Positions 11,526 through 22,710 of a stretch of DNA of 64,000 bases are shown here, piece by piece (the first letter of the stretch is position 1; the number at the start of each line of letters is the position of its first letter). Source of the DNA: Saccharina japonica (taxonomy: Eukaryota; Sar; Phaeophyceae; Laminariales; Laminariaceae). Position numbers and translations under genes: made by a program. Under the pieces are notes generated by a model. It made no database searches. It saw only the letters and a list, made by a program, of their open reading frames with translations, and was not told the origin of the DNA. Where the stretch lies: assembly GCA_008828725.1 (NCBI GenBank), contig MEHQ01001025.1, positions 433,407-497,406 on the forward strand, read 5' to 3'.

Positions 11526-12314
11526 AATTTTTTTACAATTTCTTAAAAAAAAACAAAATCACGATTCACGACATTTGTCGTGGCTCAAAATACGCCTGAT
11601 CAAGGCACTACGTAACCCACCCGACACCAACGGTATCCGATGGCCGGTATAGGGGCATGCCAGGCCCTGCTTCGTACGCCGGTTGTGGACAGCGAGTGGC
11701 TGCCTAAAGACACTGCTGGGTGCGGGGTAACGAGCATGCTGTGACCTCGAAATCTCGAGGAGGCGGAGACACAGCGTGAAGAAAAAGCAAAAATAATCTG
11801 AAAATCTCATGGGCCAGGCAGAGCAGACGACATGTCAGCGAGATGGGAACCTCGCGCGGACCTGGCCTGGCCGACGGCGCATGAGGTTTGAATATCACAG
11901 ACCGTGTCGGGCCTCTGCCCATGGTTTGAATCACGGGCCGGGTCGGGCGCGGTCGGCCCGGCACGGCCTGGCCGTGACCTACCTGCGACAGTTGGCCCCA
12001 CCCTCAAATACCGTTGGTTTGAAAATATCGGATTCTTTATAATTTGNTGGCGGTGCAGGCACCCTGATACCGCCTGTGTTCTGTACCATGACCACAACCC
12101 TGCGCAGCTTGACTGCTCATGCCTGGACTCCATTTTTCGACCCTTTTCATTGAGCAAGAACTGAAAAAACAATTGCCCCTGGAAAAAAGGTAGCCGTAAC
12201 GTCTTTTATGCGGCGAGACTTCGGCCGTCTTTGATCAACCACGTCCATGAGCAATTTTTGCTTCACTTGTTTTTTTCCGAAACTGTCTATATTGTCCATG
12301 ACCAAAAAGAGCAC

Positions 12315-12561
12315 TTTGTTATGGCTCAAGAATTCTGGATTAGTTTTTCACATGTAGACCCCTGGGTGGACTACCACCAATTCGTATAAAATGCAAAATG
12401 AAACCCAATATGATACGAACGGTCACCTCCTAGGCTACACCGTTCTTGTCCCCCCTGCTACTTCTTTATGAAACCCCCCACACATATTTTTCTCATCAGG
12501 CTAACCCGCAACCCTGATTGGGCCCGCTCCATTTTTTCAGCGGGGCTATCTTACACTCCCA
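12315..12561 (-). repeat. split direct repeat B2, copy 2
   Basis: 247-bp counterpart of 3593-3839, repeated at 12,843-13,089 with the same 528-bp spacing. Confidence 0.88.
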
Positions 12562-12640
12562 AAACCCAACAATCACACCGACTTGTTGCAACCTTATTCC
12601 CCCCCTCTCTTGAGCGACAGGGCGGGCGGGTGGGAAAGTC

Positions 12641-12845
12641 GATCAATTGTAATGGGCACAATGTCGTCCCCTGGGCTACGAGCTCTCGCCAGTGCTACGT
12701 ACACCGACCGTCTATGACCGGGGCAGCAGGTCTCGAGGCTCGACGCTCTGAACATCTGCTGTCCTCCCGTCTACCCCGCATCCCCGTTTTTTCGAATTCC
12801 GAAACGCCTTCACAAACTACACATCCCTTCGGGAGGTTACATTTT
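12641..12845 (-). repeat. split direct repeat A2, copy 2
   Basis: Counterpart of 3919-4123. The matching A1 expected near 19.1 kb is absent, because this copy is cut at 18,945. Confidence 0.88.
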
Positions 12846-13089
12846 GTTATGGCTCAAGAATTCTGGATTAGTTTTTCACATGTAGACCCCTGGGTGGACT
12901 ACCACCAATTCGTAAAAAATGCAAAATGAAACCCAATATGATACGAACGGTCACGTCCTAGGCTACACCGTTCTTGTCCCCCCTGCTACTTCTTTATGAA
13001 ACCCCCCACACATATTTTTCTCATCAGGCTAACCCGCAACCCTGATTGGGCCCGCTCCATTTTTTCAGCGAGGCTATCTTACACTCCCA
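12843..13089 (-). repeat. split direct repeat B1, copy 2
   Basis: Partner of 12,315-12,561, directly downstream of the recombinase frames on the minus strand. Confidence 0.87.
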
Positions 13090-13122
13090 CCATAGGGCCA
13101 GCCTGATACAACCCTCGTTATT

Positions 13123-14039
13123 CTACACGGTTTTTTCGAGGGCAGTGGAGACCACTTCCGCTCCCTCCTCTGCCTCCCTCACATACGTCATGAAAGCCCG
13201 AGACTTCCATCTTCCTGCACGTTCAACTTGCAACTCCGAAAGGCCCTGCGCGGCCAACTGGGTGCCCCCCCCGATTCTTCCCGAGTGCATTGCTAACTGC
13301 GTGGGGTCTCTACCGCTGCTTCCTACCATCAACCGCAACGCCGCTACCACTTCAGTTCTAGCAAACACTTTCCATCCCGACGCCGTGCCCCTGGTCGTCA
13401 GCGGCGCCCCCCCCCGGCAGCTGGGGGTGCACGTTGAGCAGTTCCACCAGGGCCTCGAAGGCTCCCATCGCCTCGCCCTCCGTCTTCCCCGCGTTTTCAA
13501 GCCGAGTACGAGTAATGGTGCACCCTGCTCTCTTTCGGTCACTTTTGGACGCCAAAAAATGTACCTGCACTGCTGAGGCAGCCGACCTGTTCTCGAGTGG
13601 GACCTGTATTCCTTCGTGCAAGAAAGTGGGGCAATTTCTCGTCAGGCAGAATTCGGGGTGGATCTGACCGTCTGCACAACTCTGACGCTCTGCATAACGG
13701 GCAATAGGACACTGCAAGTCCGAGCCACATCACATATCCCCCGTCTACCATGCCTGCCACCACTTGTCTCCCTTGCGAGAGCATGCCCCACGTCAACGGC
13801 AGTCTGACCCGCGCTTTCTCAATCGACATGCCGCGCGCCCTGTCTATTCCCTTTCCGATCGCCAATATCATGCAATGCGACGTCGTCAGTTCGCATCCTG
13901 CGAACATCTTGTGAACAAAGTTGAAGGCCGCTAAGTATCCTCTGACAGTCGACTGTTGAGTATTGTGCATGAAGCAGCGGGCGGCCATGAATTCAAGCAG
14001 ATCAGTAAGCGTTTCATCGGGATCGTCACGGGCGCGCAA
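13123..14039 (-). pseudogene. tyrosine recombinase, frameshifted (copy 2)
   Basis: It has the same three-frame layout as copy 1: N-terminal frame 14,039-13,539 with CRASEL, a middle frame within 13,717-13,358, and C-terminal frame 13,542-13,123 with HSGRIGGGTQ and GRWKSRAFMTY. The catalytic R, H, R, W and Y residues are all still visible. A nine-C run lies in the same place as in copy 1. Shared frameshifts mean the breaks predate the split between the copies. A programmed-frameshift explanation is possible but less likely with two shifts. Confidence 0.85.
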
Positions 14040-14515
14040 CCAAGGCCTTAAACCCTACGCATTTTTCTGTTTTTCCCAGATGTTCCACTTCGCTCTGCCC
14101 AAACAAACCCAGCGCGAGCATTGCCACCAAGCGGGCAATTTCATCCTACGTTCCTCTCTTGTTTTCCCCTGTTCCTGCAGGGTCCGAGGGAGTACCGCGT
14201 GCACGCCGTATGTTGATCGAGTGACATTACTTGGACAACACGACCCGGATATCTTACCGAGCGACGACCATGCCTTAGTTATGCAGTATGTTGGGCGGCG
14301 AAAGACACGCGGTATGCGGATCGTATATCGTACGTTGTTACAAGAGACGTGCATAGCGAGCGCGTGTGTCAATCAGTTGTGCATCATTCGTTCATCTATG
14401 AGATTCCACCAAATATCATCATGCTTGGTTTGGACATTCTTCGTAAGAAGTACTCCATCGAAAATCCCCGATCCCCGCAACCCGATGTCTTGTTTTTACC
14501 ATTCGTGGGAGTTGG

Positions 14516-15205
14516 TCAGCTCCCTGACGTGTCTGACAATATCCCCGTGGTCAGCGCGAGATACCATCCGCTAGGGTGTTCTGCCCAACGGGCATATGTT
14601 TTTGCCGCGGGGTTCCACCCCTTTTTGAGTTCGAGACGTCCAAGCATTCTCATGAGTAAGCACGCCCTTTCGTCCCTCGCCCCCCCGCATCGGGCCATCC
14701 ACGACACAGCGGCCACGCTATCACCGCGCATCGGTACGAAATCCCCTTCGGCCTAGAGGCTGTCTCCTACGAGTTCTAGCAGGGCCCACGCCGTCACGAC
14801 CAACACCAGAAACTCTATAAGGCTGATGGTGATGGTACAGGTCTCTCTCCAAGGGCGGTTCTTTTCTTTTTGAGTTCTGAGGTTAGCTGCTGCGGCGAAT
14901 CATACCGCCAAGATACCTTCTTCCCAACACAGAACCGACAACCGTGTCGAGGCTGGCGTCCGATAAGTAGTATCTCTTGGCGGGTCGTTTTAACGCCGTG
15001 TAGGAGGGGAAGCTAAGCGTCTCTCCCTCCGATAGTAGCTCGTTATCCATTGCCCACTTCCAGAAGAGGCGGTCAGCGTGAACCTCTCTCCCAGGTTCGA
15101 CTGTGCGCTTCTGGTTTTTGCTACCTGGTGAGTCGTGTCACCCCGACAGCCGCAGCAGTCTCCGCACGAAGTATCTACCCACCTGCCCTACGTACGTGAG
15201 GTTCC
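14516..15205 (-). pseudogene. RNase H region (copy 2)
   Basis: The C-terminal piece 14,731-14,516 (RGDSVAAVSWMARCGG) and the upstream YYLSDASLDTVVG piece around 14,960 repeat the copy 1 arrangement. They again lie in separate frames. The position between RT and recombinase is retained. Confidence 0.7.
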
Positions 15206-15287
15206 ACAACTTCCCAGCCATACTGAGGACCTCCCTAACCTTCGCGTGCCTACGCTTCAGGGGCCACCGCTCGCGCAGCAACCCCGT

Positions 15288-16300
15288 CTACGCGTCGACT
15301 TTTTCACTAGGGAACGAGATTATCATGGTGTGCGAGTTGATAGTGAACCCTAAGGCGTCGATTATGGTGTCCCCGTCCGTGCGTTTCTTGGGTGCTAGGA
15401 TTGGCGTGACACCCTCCTTCCCCTGTCCGCACAACCGCACGTGATCAGAGGCTAGCGAGGCCGACGCGATCAGCGCGGTCGTATCGTCGTCCGAGCGTTG
15501 CACTTTTGTCAGTAAGTAATCGTCTACGTACACTGTCGTGAAAAAACGGGTCGGCTATCTCTCCCCAAGTGTGTGTTCTGATTTTTTTTTTTTTGTGTCC
15601 GAGGAAATCGACGTGGGTTGTCCCTCTTCCCACCGGTCCACCACCTTAACGTGAGCCAACATTTATTTTTCTTTGTCCGAGAGCTGAGTTGACTCGTTCG
15701 TGGTGTTACAGTGCGCGTGCTCGGCCGTCGCCGACACGACGCCCCAGCACCCCGGCGAATCGGACCACCCAAGTGTCAAGCCAAACGTCACTCACTCCCA
15801 ACTCTTCTACTGAGTAGCAAAAATCGTGAAACTTTTTCCGGGTCTACCCGGACGTTGCGGAAAGCGTCGGAAACGTCGGCTTTGCATATCAGTTTTCTCT
15901 TGACAGGGAACTTGTTTCTGAGTGACACGAGTTCAGGAAGATAACTCCGGCAGCGTCAGAGCGCACAGGCATGGAGGGACGGTATCCGAGTCAGTGTCTC
16001 CGTTACATCCTCCCTGTTTCTATCTGCTCGGCTCGGCGAACGACAAGCCATAGATTATCCGGACCTGGTGTGTCCCGACTGCTGCGAACGGGGCGACCCT
16101 CAGATTCGGGATTTCGTGGGCGGCTGACTTTTGTATCACTAAACATTTATGGCGTCTTACGTCTTCCCCGATTGTTTCCATACTGCTGGCAAGTGCTCGG
16201 TGACGCTGGGGTGATTTCCGTACCGTAACGCGCGCTCCAGATCAGCGCCCGTGTTTACTGGTACGCCACCTGTGGCTATCGAGACTAGCTCGTCGACTGC
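15288..16300 (-). pseudogene. reverse transcriptase (copy 2)
   Basis: An open stretch 15,533-15,288 carries YVDDYLLTKVQRSDDD, with the YVDD active site at 15,530-15,516. It then runs on to LGFTINSHTMIISFPSEK, the usual segment after the RT catalytic box. The motif-A piece KADVSDAFRNV (from the 15,850-15,895 region) and the N-terminal piece ELVSIATGG (about 16,285) precede it on the minus strand. Frames are interrupted between the pieces. Confidence 0.87.
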
Positions 16301-16549
16301 TCCGAAGCCTTTTCAACCTCCGGAGAATCGCCGAATGTGTGTGGGATCGTGTGCCAGCTTATATATCAAACGCTTTTCTCTCTAGTGCATCAAGGTCGTG
16401 TTTTCCAAGTTTTGTTTTACGTGCCATTGTTGTACCATGCGTTCTGTTCTGTTTCGACTGAGCGACACACCATAAGGAAGCCGTAAAAACATGCTGACTC
16501 GCTACTCTCCCGCGGTTCGATCGGAACAAACATGCTAGTATTGGGGTGA

Positions 16550-18060
16550 TGCTCGGACGGCTCAACTAGCCCGTCCCGTGCGTGCCCCTCTGTTTTATTT
16601 GCACTGTGCCCTGTTGGTGGGGGGCGCCCGACTGCATCTTCTGTACTGCTGTGGGGATTCTGTTGTACTGAATGGGTGAAAGGCCCTTCTGGGTTTTGCG
16701 CTATGGTGTGAGTCTTCGGTACCCTCGGTGGCATCTCCAACCCGATTCTACCCGAAGTCTTCCGTGCCCTCGGTGGCATCTCCAAACCGATTCGACAAGA
16801 AGTGGGGAACACAGCAAGGCCCCTGCTCACACCAAACCCGCTGTGCTGAACCTTCCGCGACCTCGGCGGCATCTCCAACCCGATTCGACGGCAAGTGGGG
16901 ATGTTCAGACTTATAGGTCGAGTTGCTCGTACTCTTCCCCTCGTCCCTTTTATCAAGTACTCCCTTCTTCTGATCTGTCACTGCTGGGTACTGGTACGTG
17001 GTACTGCGCTGACAGTCTGAGTTCTGTGACGTGTGTTATGCTAGTATTTGGCTTATGCTCGGACGGCTCCACTATCCCGTCCCGTGTGTGCCCCTCTGTC
17101 TGACTTGCACTATGCCTGTGCTCCCACCGTATCGGTTGGGTTGGCCCCGCCCCCTGTTGGTGGGGGGGGCCCGACGGCATCTTCTGTACTGCTGTGGGGA
17201 TTCTGTTGTACTGAATGGGTGAACGGCCCTTCTGGTTTTGCGCTATGGTGTGAGTCTTCGGTACCCTCGGTGGCATCTCCAACCCGATTCTCGACCCGAA
17301 GCTGTCCGCTTCGCGACCTCGGTGGCATCTCCAACCCGATTCGACAAGAAGTGGGGAACACAGCAAGCCCCTGCTCACACCAAACCCGCTTGCTGAACCT
17401 TCCGCGACCTCGGTGGCATCTCCAACCCGATTCGACGGCAAGTGGGGATGTTCAGGCTTATAGGTCGAGTTGCTCGTACTCTTCCCCTCGTCCCTTTTAT
17501 CAAGTACTCCCTTCTTCTGATCTGTCACTGCTGGGTACTCGTACATGTACTGCTGACAATCTGAGTTTGTGACGTGGTAGTTATGCTAGTATTGGCTGTA
17601 TGCTCGGACGGCTCAACTAGCCCGTCCCTGTGTGCCCCTCTGTCTGACTTGCACTGTGCGAGTGCTCCCACCGTATCGGTTGGGTTGGCCCCGCCCCCTG
17701 TTGGTGGGGGGGGCCCGACGCATCTTCTGTACTGCTGTGGGGATTATGTTGTACTGAATGGGGAACGGCTCTTCTGGGTTTGCGCTATGGTGTGGTCTTC
17801 GGTACCCTCGGTGGCATCTCCAACCCGACTTGACAAGAAGTGGGGAACACAGCAATGCACCCTGTCTCACACCAAACCCGCTGTGCCTGAACCTTCCGCG
17901 ACCTCGGTGGCATCTCCAACCCGATTCGACGGCAAGCGGGAGATGTTCAGGCTTATAGGTCGAGTTGCTCGTACTCTTCCCCTCGTCGCTTTTATCAAGT
18001 ACCTCCCTTCTTCTGATCTGTCACTGCTGGGTACTGGTACGTGGTACTGCGCTGACATGA
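16550..18060 (-). repeat. leader/gag-position repeat array (copy 2), three units
   Basis: Three units of roughly 500-545 bp start near 16,552, 17,057 and 17,602. Each contains the core GGTGGCATCTCCAACCCGAT, seen near 16,727, 16,776, 17,270, 17,320, 17,410, 17,812 and 17,900. Copy 1 has only two clear units. Unit number therefore changed after the copies separated. Confidence 0.75.
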
Positions 18061-19085
18061 GTTCTGAGGTGTGACGTCTTGCTGTTTTTTGCGCACAATC
18101 TGCTTCAAACGTTCTGCTGTTTGACTCTCTGCATTTTGTTACTCGGAACCAGACTCTCACCGTGAAACAGGCCGGCGACACCGACCCGAGAGTGGGTGTA
18201 TGGCAAATCTCCACGGACCTCCTGGCGTTTTCGAACACTATCTAATCTGTTCGCGCACCTGCCCCTCCCTTCGGCGGGCCCCGCCTGATGGCAGGGCCCC
18301 TATTGTCAGTTGCTGCGGGCGTCCCGCGAGACTGTCAACAAGCAGAGCATCTCATGTTAGGAAACCTGTGACTCGATTATCAACCCAAAATCGTAGGTAT
18401 ACCTGGATGGAAACACGCCTCCGGTACTATTAATATATGTACAAACACATCCTGCTCCGACCCGCGGCCTCCCGATGTCAACTTGGTGGGAGGTACTCGT
18501 ACATAGATGGCGGTATGCTATCATAGCTTCGTTGTGGTTAACCTGTGACGCATGTGCATATGCCTGGCCTGGCCAGCTTGAGGCAATGAAACATAATGTC
18601 TTACTGCTGTCTATCCGCAGGCCATTCTGCCCACTGCCTGAATGGGCCAACGTTACATGTGCTGCACCCGGTACATAGTATACAGCAGTACAGGACTAAC
18701 AGGCTAATACGCAAAACAGGCTGACATTAACAGGCGAAATAAGAGACAGTCTTTATCTTGAAAATAGTGTAGAAGGACCCTCCTCAAATAAGAAATCCAG
18801 CCTGGACCAGCTTTCCTGTTTCTTATTATCATCGGTGTCCTGTACTTGTATAAATACCTGCACCTCATCTGCTTCGAGCTCGATCACAATCTTCTAAAAT
18901 TTACGTATACCAGCTGCTGGTGCTGTTCTACGTTTTACAGCTCTGAAAATATCACGAAACGTGACGAAAAAGCACCAATTTTCGTTAGGAAAGAAACACG
19001 GCCCAAGAAACATCACGAATCGTGATATTTTGTCATGCCAAAACGTCACGAATCGTGATTTTTTTTTGTTCGTTAGGAATGGCCC

Positions 19086-19088
19086 TTA
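19086..19088. other. target-site duplication TTA, right copy
   Basis: Directly follows ...GGAATGGCCC, the right end of the insertion, and matches 11,416-11,418. Confidence 0.75.
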
Positions 19089-19283
19089 CATCGGATTCAT
19101 CGCTACAGCTACGAGATGAGCCGCAAACATGGGCGCACGAGTAAGCAATCGCACGAGTATGATAAGCAATCCACTCTGCGGGTTTGGAGGGAGCTGGACG
19201 CCAACGACGCAGCGAACCTGTGCCTCACTACCAAGGCGGGTGGCCAGATGGCGTTACTTTGCATCAATGCCCCAGGTGCCCAG
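19089..19283 (+). pseudogene. 3' part of the interrupted exon
   Basis: Sixty-five open codons run from CAT CGG to CAG, followed by a GTGAGA donor at 19,284 in phase 0. The encoded part contains SYEMSRKHGRTSKQSHEYDK and WRELDANDAANLCLTTKAG. It continues the frame of 11,329-11,418 once the insertion is removed, and splices in phase to 20,679. A protein could still start at the ATG at 19,116, so a shortened product is conceivable. I do not recognise the family. Confidence 0.6.
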
Positions 19284-20364
19284 GTGAGACCCGAGAGTTG
19301 TCCTTCTTTGTGTTGATCTGCAGTACAGACAGCAGTACGCGACAGCTGTCAAAAAAGTGGGTGTTAAGAAATTTGTTTTTTAAGAAATTACAACTACTTC
19401 GAAGTATATAAACATTTGTGCTATACGTACGTACACTCGACGAGGAAATAAGAAACGGAAATCGAGAAGGCCGCGCAAGGGGGTAGGCCGCTACATACGA
19501 ACCTTCAAAAATACCCGGTAAACTGCAGTCCAGAATTATAAGAAACTGCCCGATCACCTCCCAAGATCGCACCAGGCACGCAACAAAGTTGCCTCCCCTC
19601 CAAAACCGACCTCACTGCTGACTGTGAACAATCGATTTATGAAAACACCAAACAAAACGAACCCCCGTCTCACAAAGCTCCCCTCTCCCAGCTCCTAGCC
19701 AACATATCCATACTGCGATACCCTTGAAACAAAAAATGTCCTTGTGGTGCAGCGGAGGATAGCAGCAATGCCTTGACCTGGCGGTCGATTTTTGTTGGGG
19801 TGGGTCAGCGGCAATGGGCTTATTTAAAGGCTTTCGGGACCCGACTGCACCACAGCAGTTGGCCTCAACCCCCCGCTGTATAATGTGGGCGTCAATGAAC
19901 CCATTCGGAGACATCGAACAACGTACTCGTATTATATCACACATAATATCATAGTTGAAAGAGTTGTCTGCACCTCGTGGGGTTTGCTACACAGCAGTTC
20001 ACTGTCTACACGGGGATTTGTTTACGCCCACACAATGCGGGGGGGGGGGTCCCGGCCAGCTGTGACTCGTTGCGTTGAAATTTGATCGCTGGGTTCTTCA
20101 GCACCGGTACGAGCTACTGCTCAATAGGCTTACCATCAAGGGCCGTCCTTTTAGTGCCGGTAGTTTGGAAGACTCTCGCTTGCCATTGTCGCTCAAGCGC
20201 ATGGATGATACGGTAGTGAGACCGGCGTGGTTTGGGTTGATCACTTGCTAGAGTCAGGAGCGGGCTACATATTTGTATCGCTATCGTGTGCACCTTCAAC
20301 AGGACCAAAGCATACGTATTTTTAATGTTCCACTCGCAGGTGGGTGCGAGGGTTTTGCTATAGC

Positions 20365-20660
20365 CTAACGAGGGTGAAGAAAAGACGGAGGGTGCAGTTG
20401 GAGGAGGCGGGTAGAACAGCCAGTTGGGGGGTTGAGCAGCAGGAGGAAGACCCCCAGTGAGAAGTGGGGGGGGGGACTTTCACCACTGTTACACCCACCT
20501 CCATTTTGTTTTGAACTCACGTCCACTGTTGCACCCACCACTGTTTCACTCACCTCCCGTTTGTTTCGAACCAACTCGATGCCAGAATGTGACATTCGTT
20601 TCTCTTCTGTGCTTGCGGTGTTGTGTTTTTCTGTGTTTTCGGTCACGCTGTTTTGAACAA
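20365..20660. other. intron sequence with repeated CACCCACC motifs
   Basis: It lies within the putative intron 19,284-20,678. It contains a G-run at 20,466-20,476 and duplicated 'CCACTGTT..CACCCACC' segments. No gene seen. The rest of the intron shows nothing recognisable. Confidence 0.4.
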
Positions 20661-20678
20661 TACTCATACTTAATACAG

Positions 20679-20765
20679 GTGTCGAGGGATGGCTTCGAGC
20701 GGATGGGGTTCGAGTATGCCAAACGTATGAGGCAGGACGAGCTGGACCAATGTCGGAAGGGATCA
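20679..20765 (+). CDS. internal exon, unknown protein
   Basis: An 87-nt exon sits between an AATACAG acceptor and a perfect A|GTAAGT donor. It encodes 29 residues, VSRDGFERMGFEYAKRMRQ then DELDQCRKGS, in phase 0 at both ends. That matches the phase 0 donor after 19,283 and the phase 0 acceptor before 21,082. The segment is rich in charged residues and looks like an amphipathic helix. Confidence 0.6.
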
Positions 20766-21081
20766 GTAAGTCTAGAGTTCACGGGGCGAGTCTAGGATCA
20801 GCCGTGATTCTCCTCAACCCTTGGCGGGGGTCGGAGCCGCTGCTGGGGTTGCGAGAGAGGAGGATCAACCAGGTGCGCCTCCCGCAACCTCTTCGGCAAG
20901 ACTGCCGGTGACTGAGACGAGCAGGACAGGCGGCAGTGCGGTTGGGGGGGGCGTCGGCGGCGAAGCCCTTCCCTTCCTACGGTGAACTTGGGTGGGGCAC
21001 GGGCGAAGCATGCCAGGCCCTGACCGTCGAGTTCCAGCGGCCCCTCACCCCTCGAAGCCCCGAAGGGGTCGCTTTGCTCAG

Positions 21082-21345
21082 TCGCTTGCGAAAGCGCAGA
21101 GGTGTCACGAAAAAGACGTGCCCGCGGCGGCTGTACAGCTGTACAACACCGCGTTCTTTGTTGAACAGTTCTTGGGCGAGGCGGCGGCGGGGACTTGGGT
21201 GGAAGCCGGAGCTGAGACTGGGACGGGGGTGGACGCGGGGGTAGGAGCTGCTACAGGGGTGGGAGTAGGGGCTGGTGCGGGGGCCGTAGCCGGGGTAGAT
21301 TTAGTCCAGTCTGCCCGACCCCATGGGTGGTATTGCAGCTATTAA
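21082..21345 (+). CDS. terminal exon, unknown protein with Gly/Ala/Val-rich tail
   Basis: After the acceptor TTTGCTCAG, 87 codons and a TAA follow in phase 0. The first half (SLAKAQRCHEKDVPAAAVQL, then YNTAFFVEQFLGEAAAGTWV) looks like a helical globular segment. The second half is a low-complexity run of alternating Gly with Val/Ala/Thr, ending SARPHGWYCSY. Together with the upstream exons the visible gene would encode about 211 residues plus an undetermined N-terminus. No family recognised. Confidence 0.55.
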   Translation, partial: SLAKAQRCHEKDVPAAAVQLYNTAFFVEQFLGEAAAGTWVEAGAETGTGVDAGVGAATGVGVGAGAGAVAGVDLVQSARPHGWYCSY

Positions 21346-21814
21346 TAGTAGAGGATAAAACAGTTTAGAGGGTTTGAGGTCCATCTAAACCTTGTACTAT
21401 TTATAGTACCAGGTACGTATTATCTGGTACGCTGTAGAGTCGCTTGTTTTGTCGAAAAATGATCTGCATTTTGTCGCATGGCAAACAAAAAAAACACGCC
21501 ATATTAATAATGCTTGTAGATTGTATATTATGATGGGGCATGCCAACGCCAAGGGAGCGCATTGAAGGAGACCGCTTTTAAGCTTCGGCTAAGAAGCCTC
21601 TCCATGGCGGGGTGTGTCCGGCACACTGCTACAACATCGGTACTACGAGCATACGAAAAAAGTGTAGTACGGAACACCTACAGGAAGGCTGGCCCCAGTC
21701 TAGCCTTGAATATTTCTTGAGAATAGGTGCGTTCTACACGAACTTCAGTATAATTAATTGCGTAGTACTACTACTTCCTGCTGTATGAAGAGTTGCAGCT
21801 GGTCGTGAGGCGCA

Positions 21815-22345
21815 CATACAGCAACGCCGACTACTCTACGTACTACGTACTTGCAACAACTACGAGCGTATTTCCTGGTAGAATACAGCAGTACAGGACA
21901 CATATTTGTATTTTAAGAAAACGAGCAGTAGAAAGGCAGGCTGAGACATACAGGAAAATAATAAATTCCGGAGGCTTTGTACTGAAGTGAACCAACAGCA
22001 GTAACGCCGACTACTCAACATATTTACAACCGCTGTAGTATCTGGTCTAATACAGCAGTACAGGACAGATATTTGTATTTTAAGAAAACGAGCAATAAGA
22101 AGGCAGGCTGAGACATACAGGAAATTAGGAAATTCAGGAGGCTGGGTACTGAATGAAGTGAACAAACAGCATTAACGCCGACTAATCAACATATGTACAA
22201 CTACTGCTGTTGTAGTAGTATCTGGTCTAATACAGAAGTACAGAACAGATACTTGTATTTTAATAAAACGAGCAATAAGAAGGCACAGGCTGAGGCTTAC
22301 CGGGAAACAAGAAATTGAGGAAGCTGTATACTGAAGTTATGAAGT
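21815..22345. repeat. tandem array, about 167-180-bp units
   Basis: Three units share TACAGCAGTACAGGACA at 21,884, 22,051 and 22,231. Each continues with a stretch ending in GAAAACGAGCA, a GGCAGGCTGAGACATACAGG stretch and an AACGCCGACTACTCAACAT segment. Similar short phrases occur near 10,280-10,400 and 18,690-18,800 inside the DIRS copies. No coding potential. Confidence 0.75.
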
Positions 22346-22710
22346 TATGATATAGTCTAGAAAAAAATGCTGTTTCTTAATAACCTGGTACGGGCCAGTC
22401 AGACAGTCTTGCGATACGTACCGAGCAAGGATGTACACTATTTTCTTTTTTTTGGCTGTATGCCGTGGCATTACCATGGTACGAACCACGACATGCCATG
22501 GTATGCCGAGGCATGCCGTGGAAGCCGATAGCGTGCCGTGGTAGTACCCATCAACCTCCACGGCACGCGGTGAAAAATCCCACGGCAATCTCCACGGTAT
22601 GCTGTGGAGCATTTACGGCAACTACTACGACATGCCATGGTATACTCCAAGTTTTATTCCACGGCATGTCACGGCATATCCCACGGTGATCACGGTAACC
22701 CCCACGCAAT

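Larger units (their letters stand above)
12252..18945 (-). mobile_element. DIRS/Ngaro-like retrotransposon, copy 2 (5'-truncated)
   Basis: Copy 2 is nearly identical to copy 1 at an offset of 8,721-8,726 bp over the RT-RNase H-recombinase part. It has B2 (12,315-12,561), A2 (12,641-12,845) and B1 (12,843-13,089). It stops at 18,945, whereas copy 1 continues about 400 bp further through its A1 repeat. Flanks differ from copy 1 on both sides, so this is a separate insertion and not a segmental duplication. It lies inside the Harbinger-like element. One N is at 12,047, just outside it. Confidence 0.88.
11419..19085. mobile_element. PIF/Harbinger-like insertion carrying nested DIRS copy 2
   Basis: The left end reads GGGCCATTCCTAACGA, then an A-run, then TCACGATTCGTGA. 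The right end, read in reverse complement, has the same 16 bases, an A-rich run and TCACGATTCGTGA. Both ends are flanked by TTA. TIRs starting GG with a TTA duplication match the PIF/Harbinger superfamily. I see no DDE transposase or Myb-like gene in the parts outside the DIRS element (11,419-12,251 and 18,946-19,085). The original insertion was therefore probably a non-autonomous element of roughly 1 kb that later received the DIRS copy. Confidence 0.7.
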
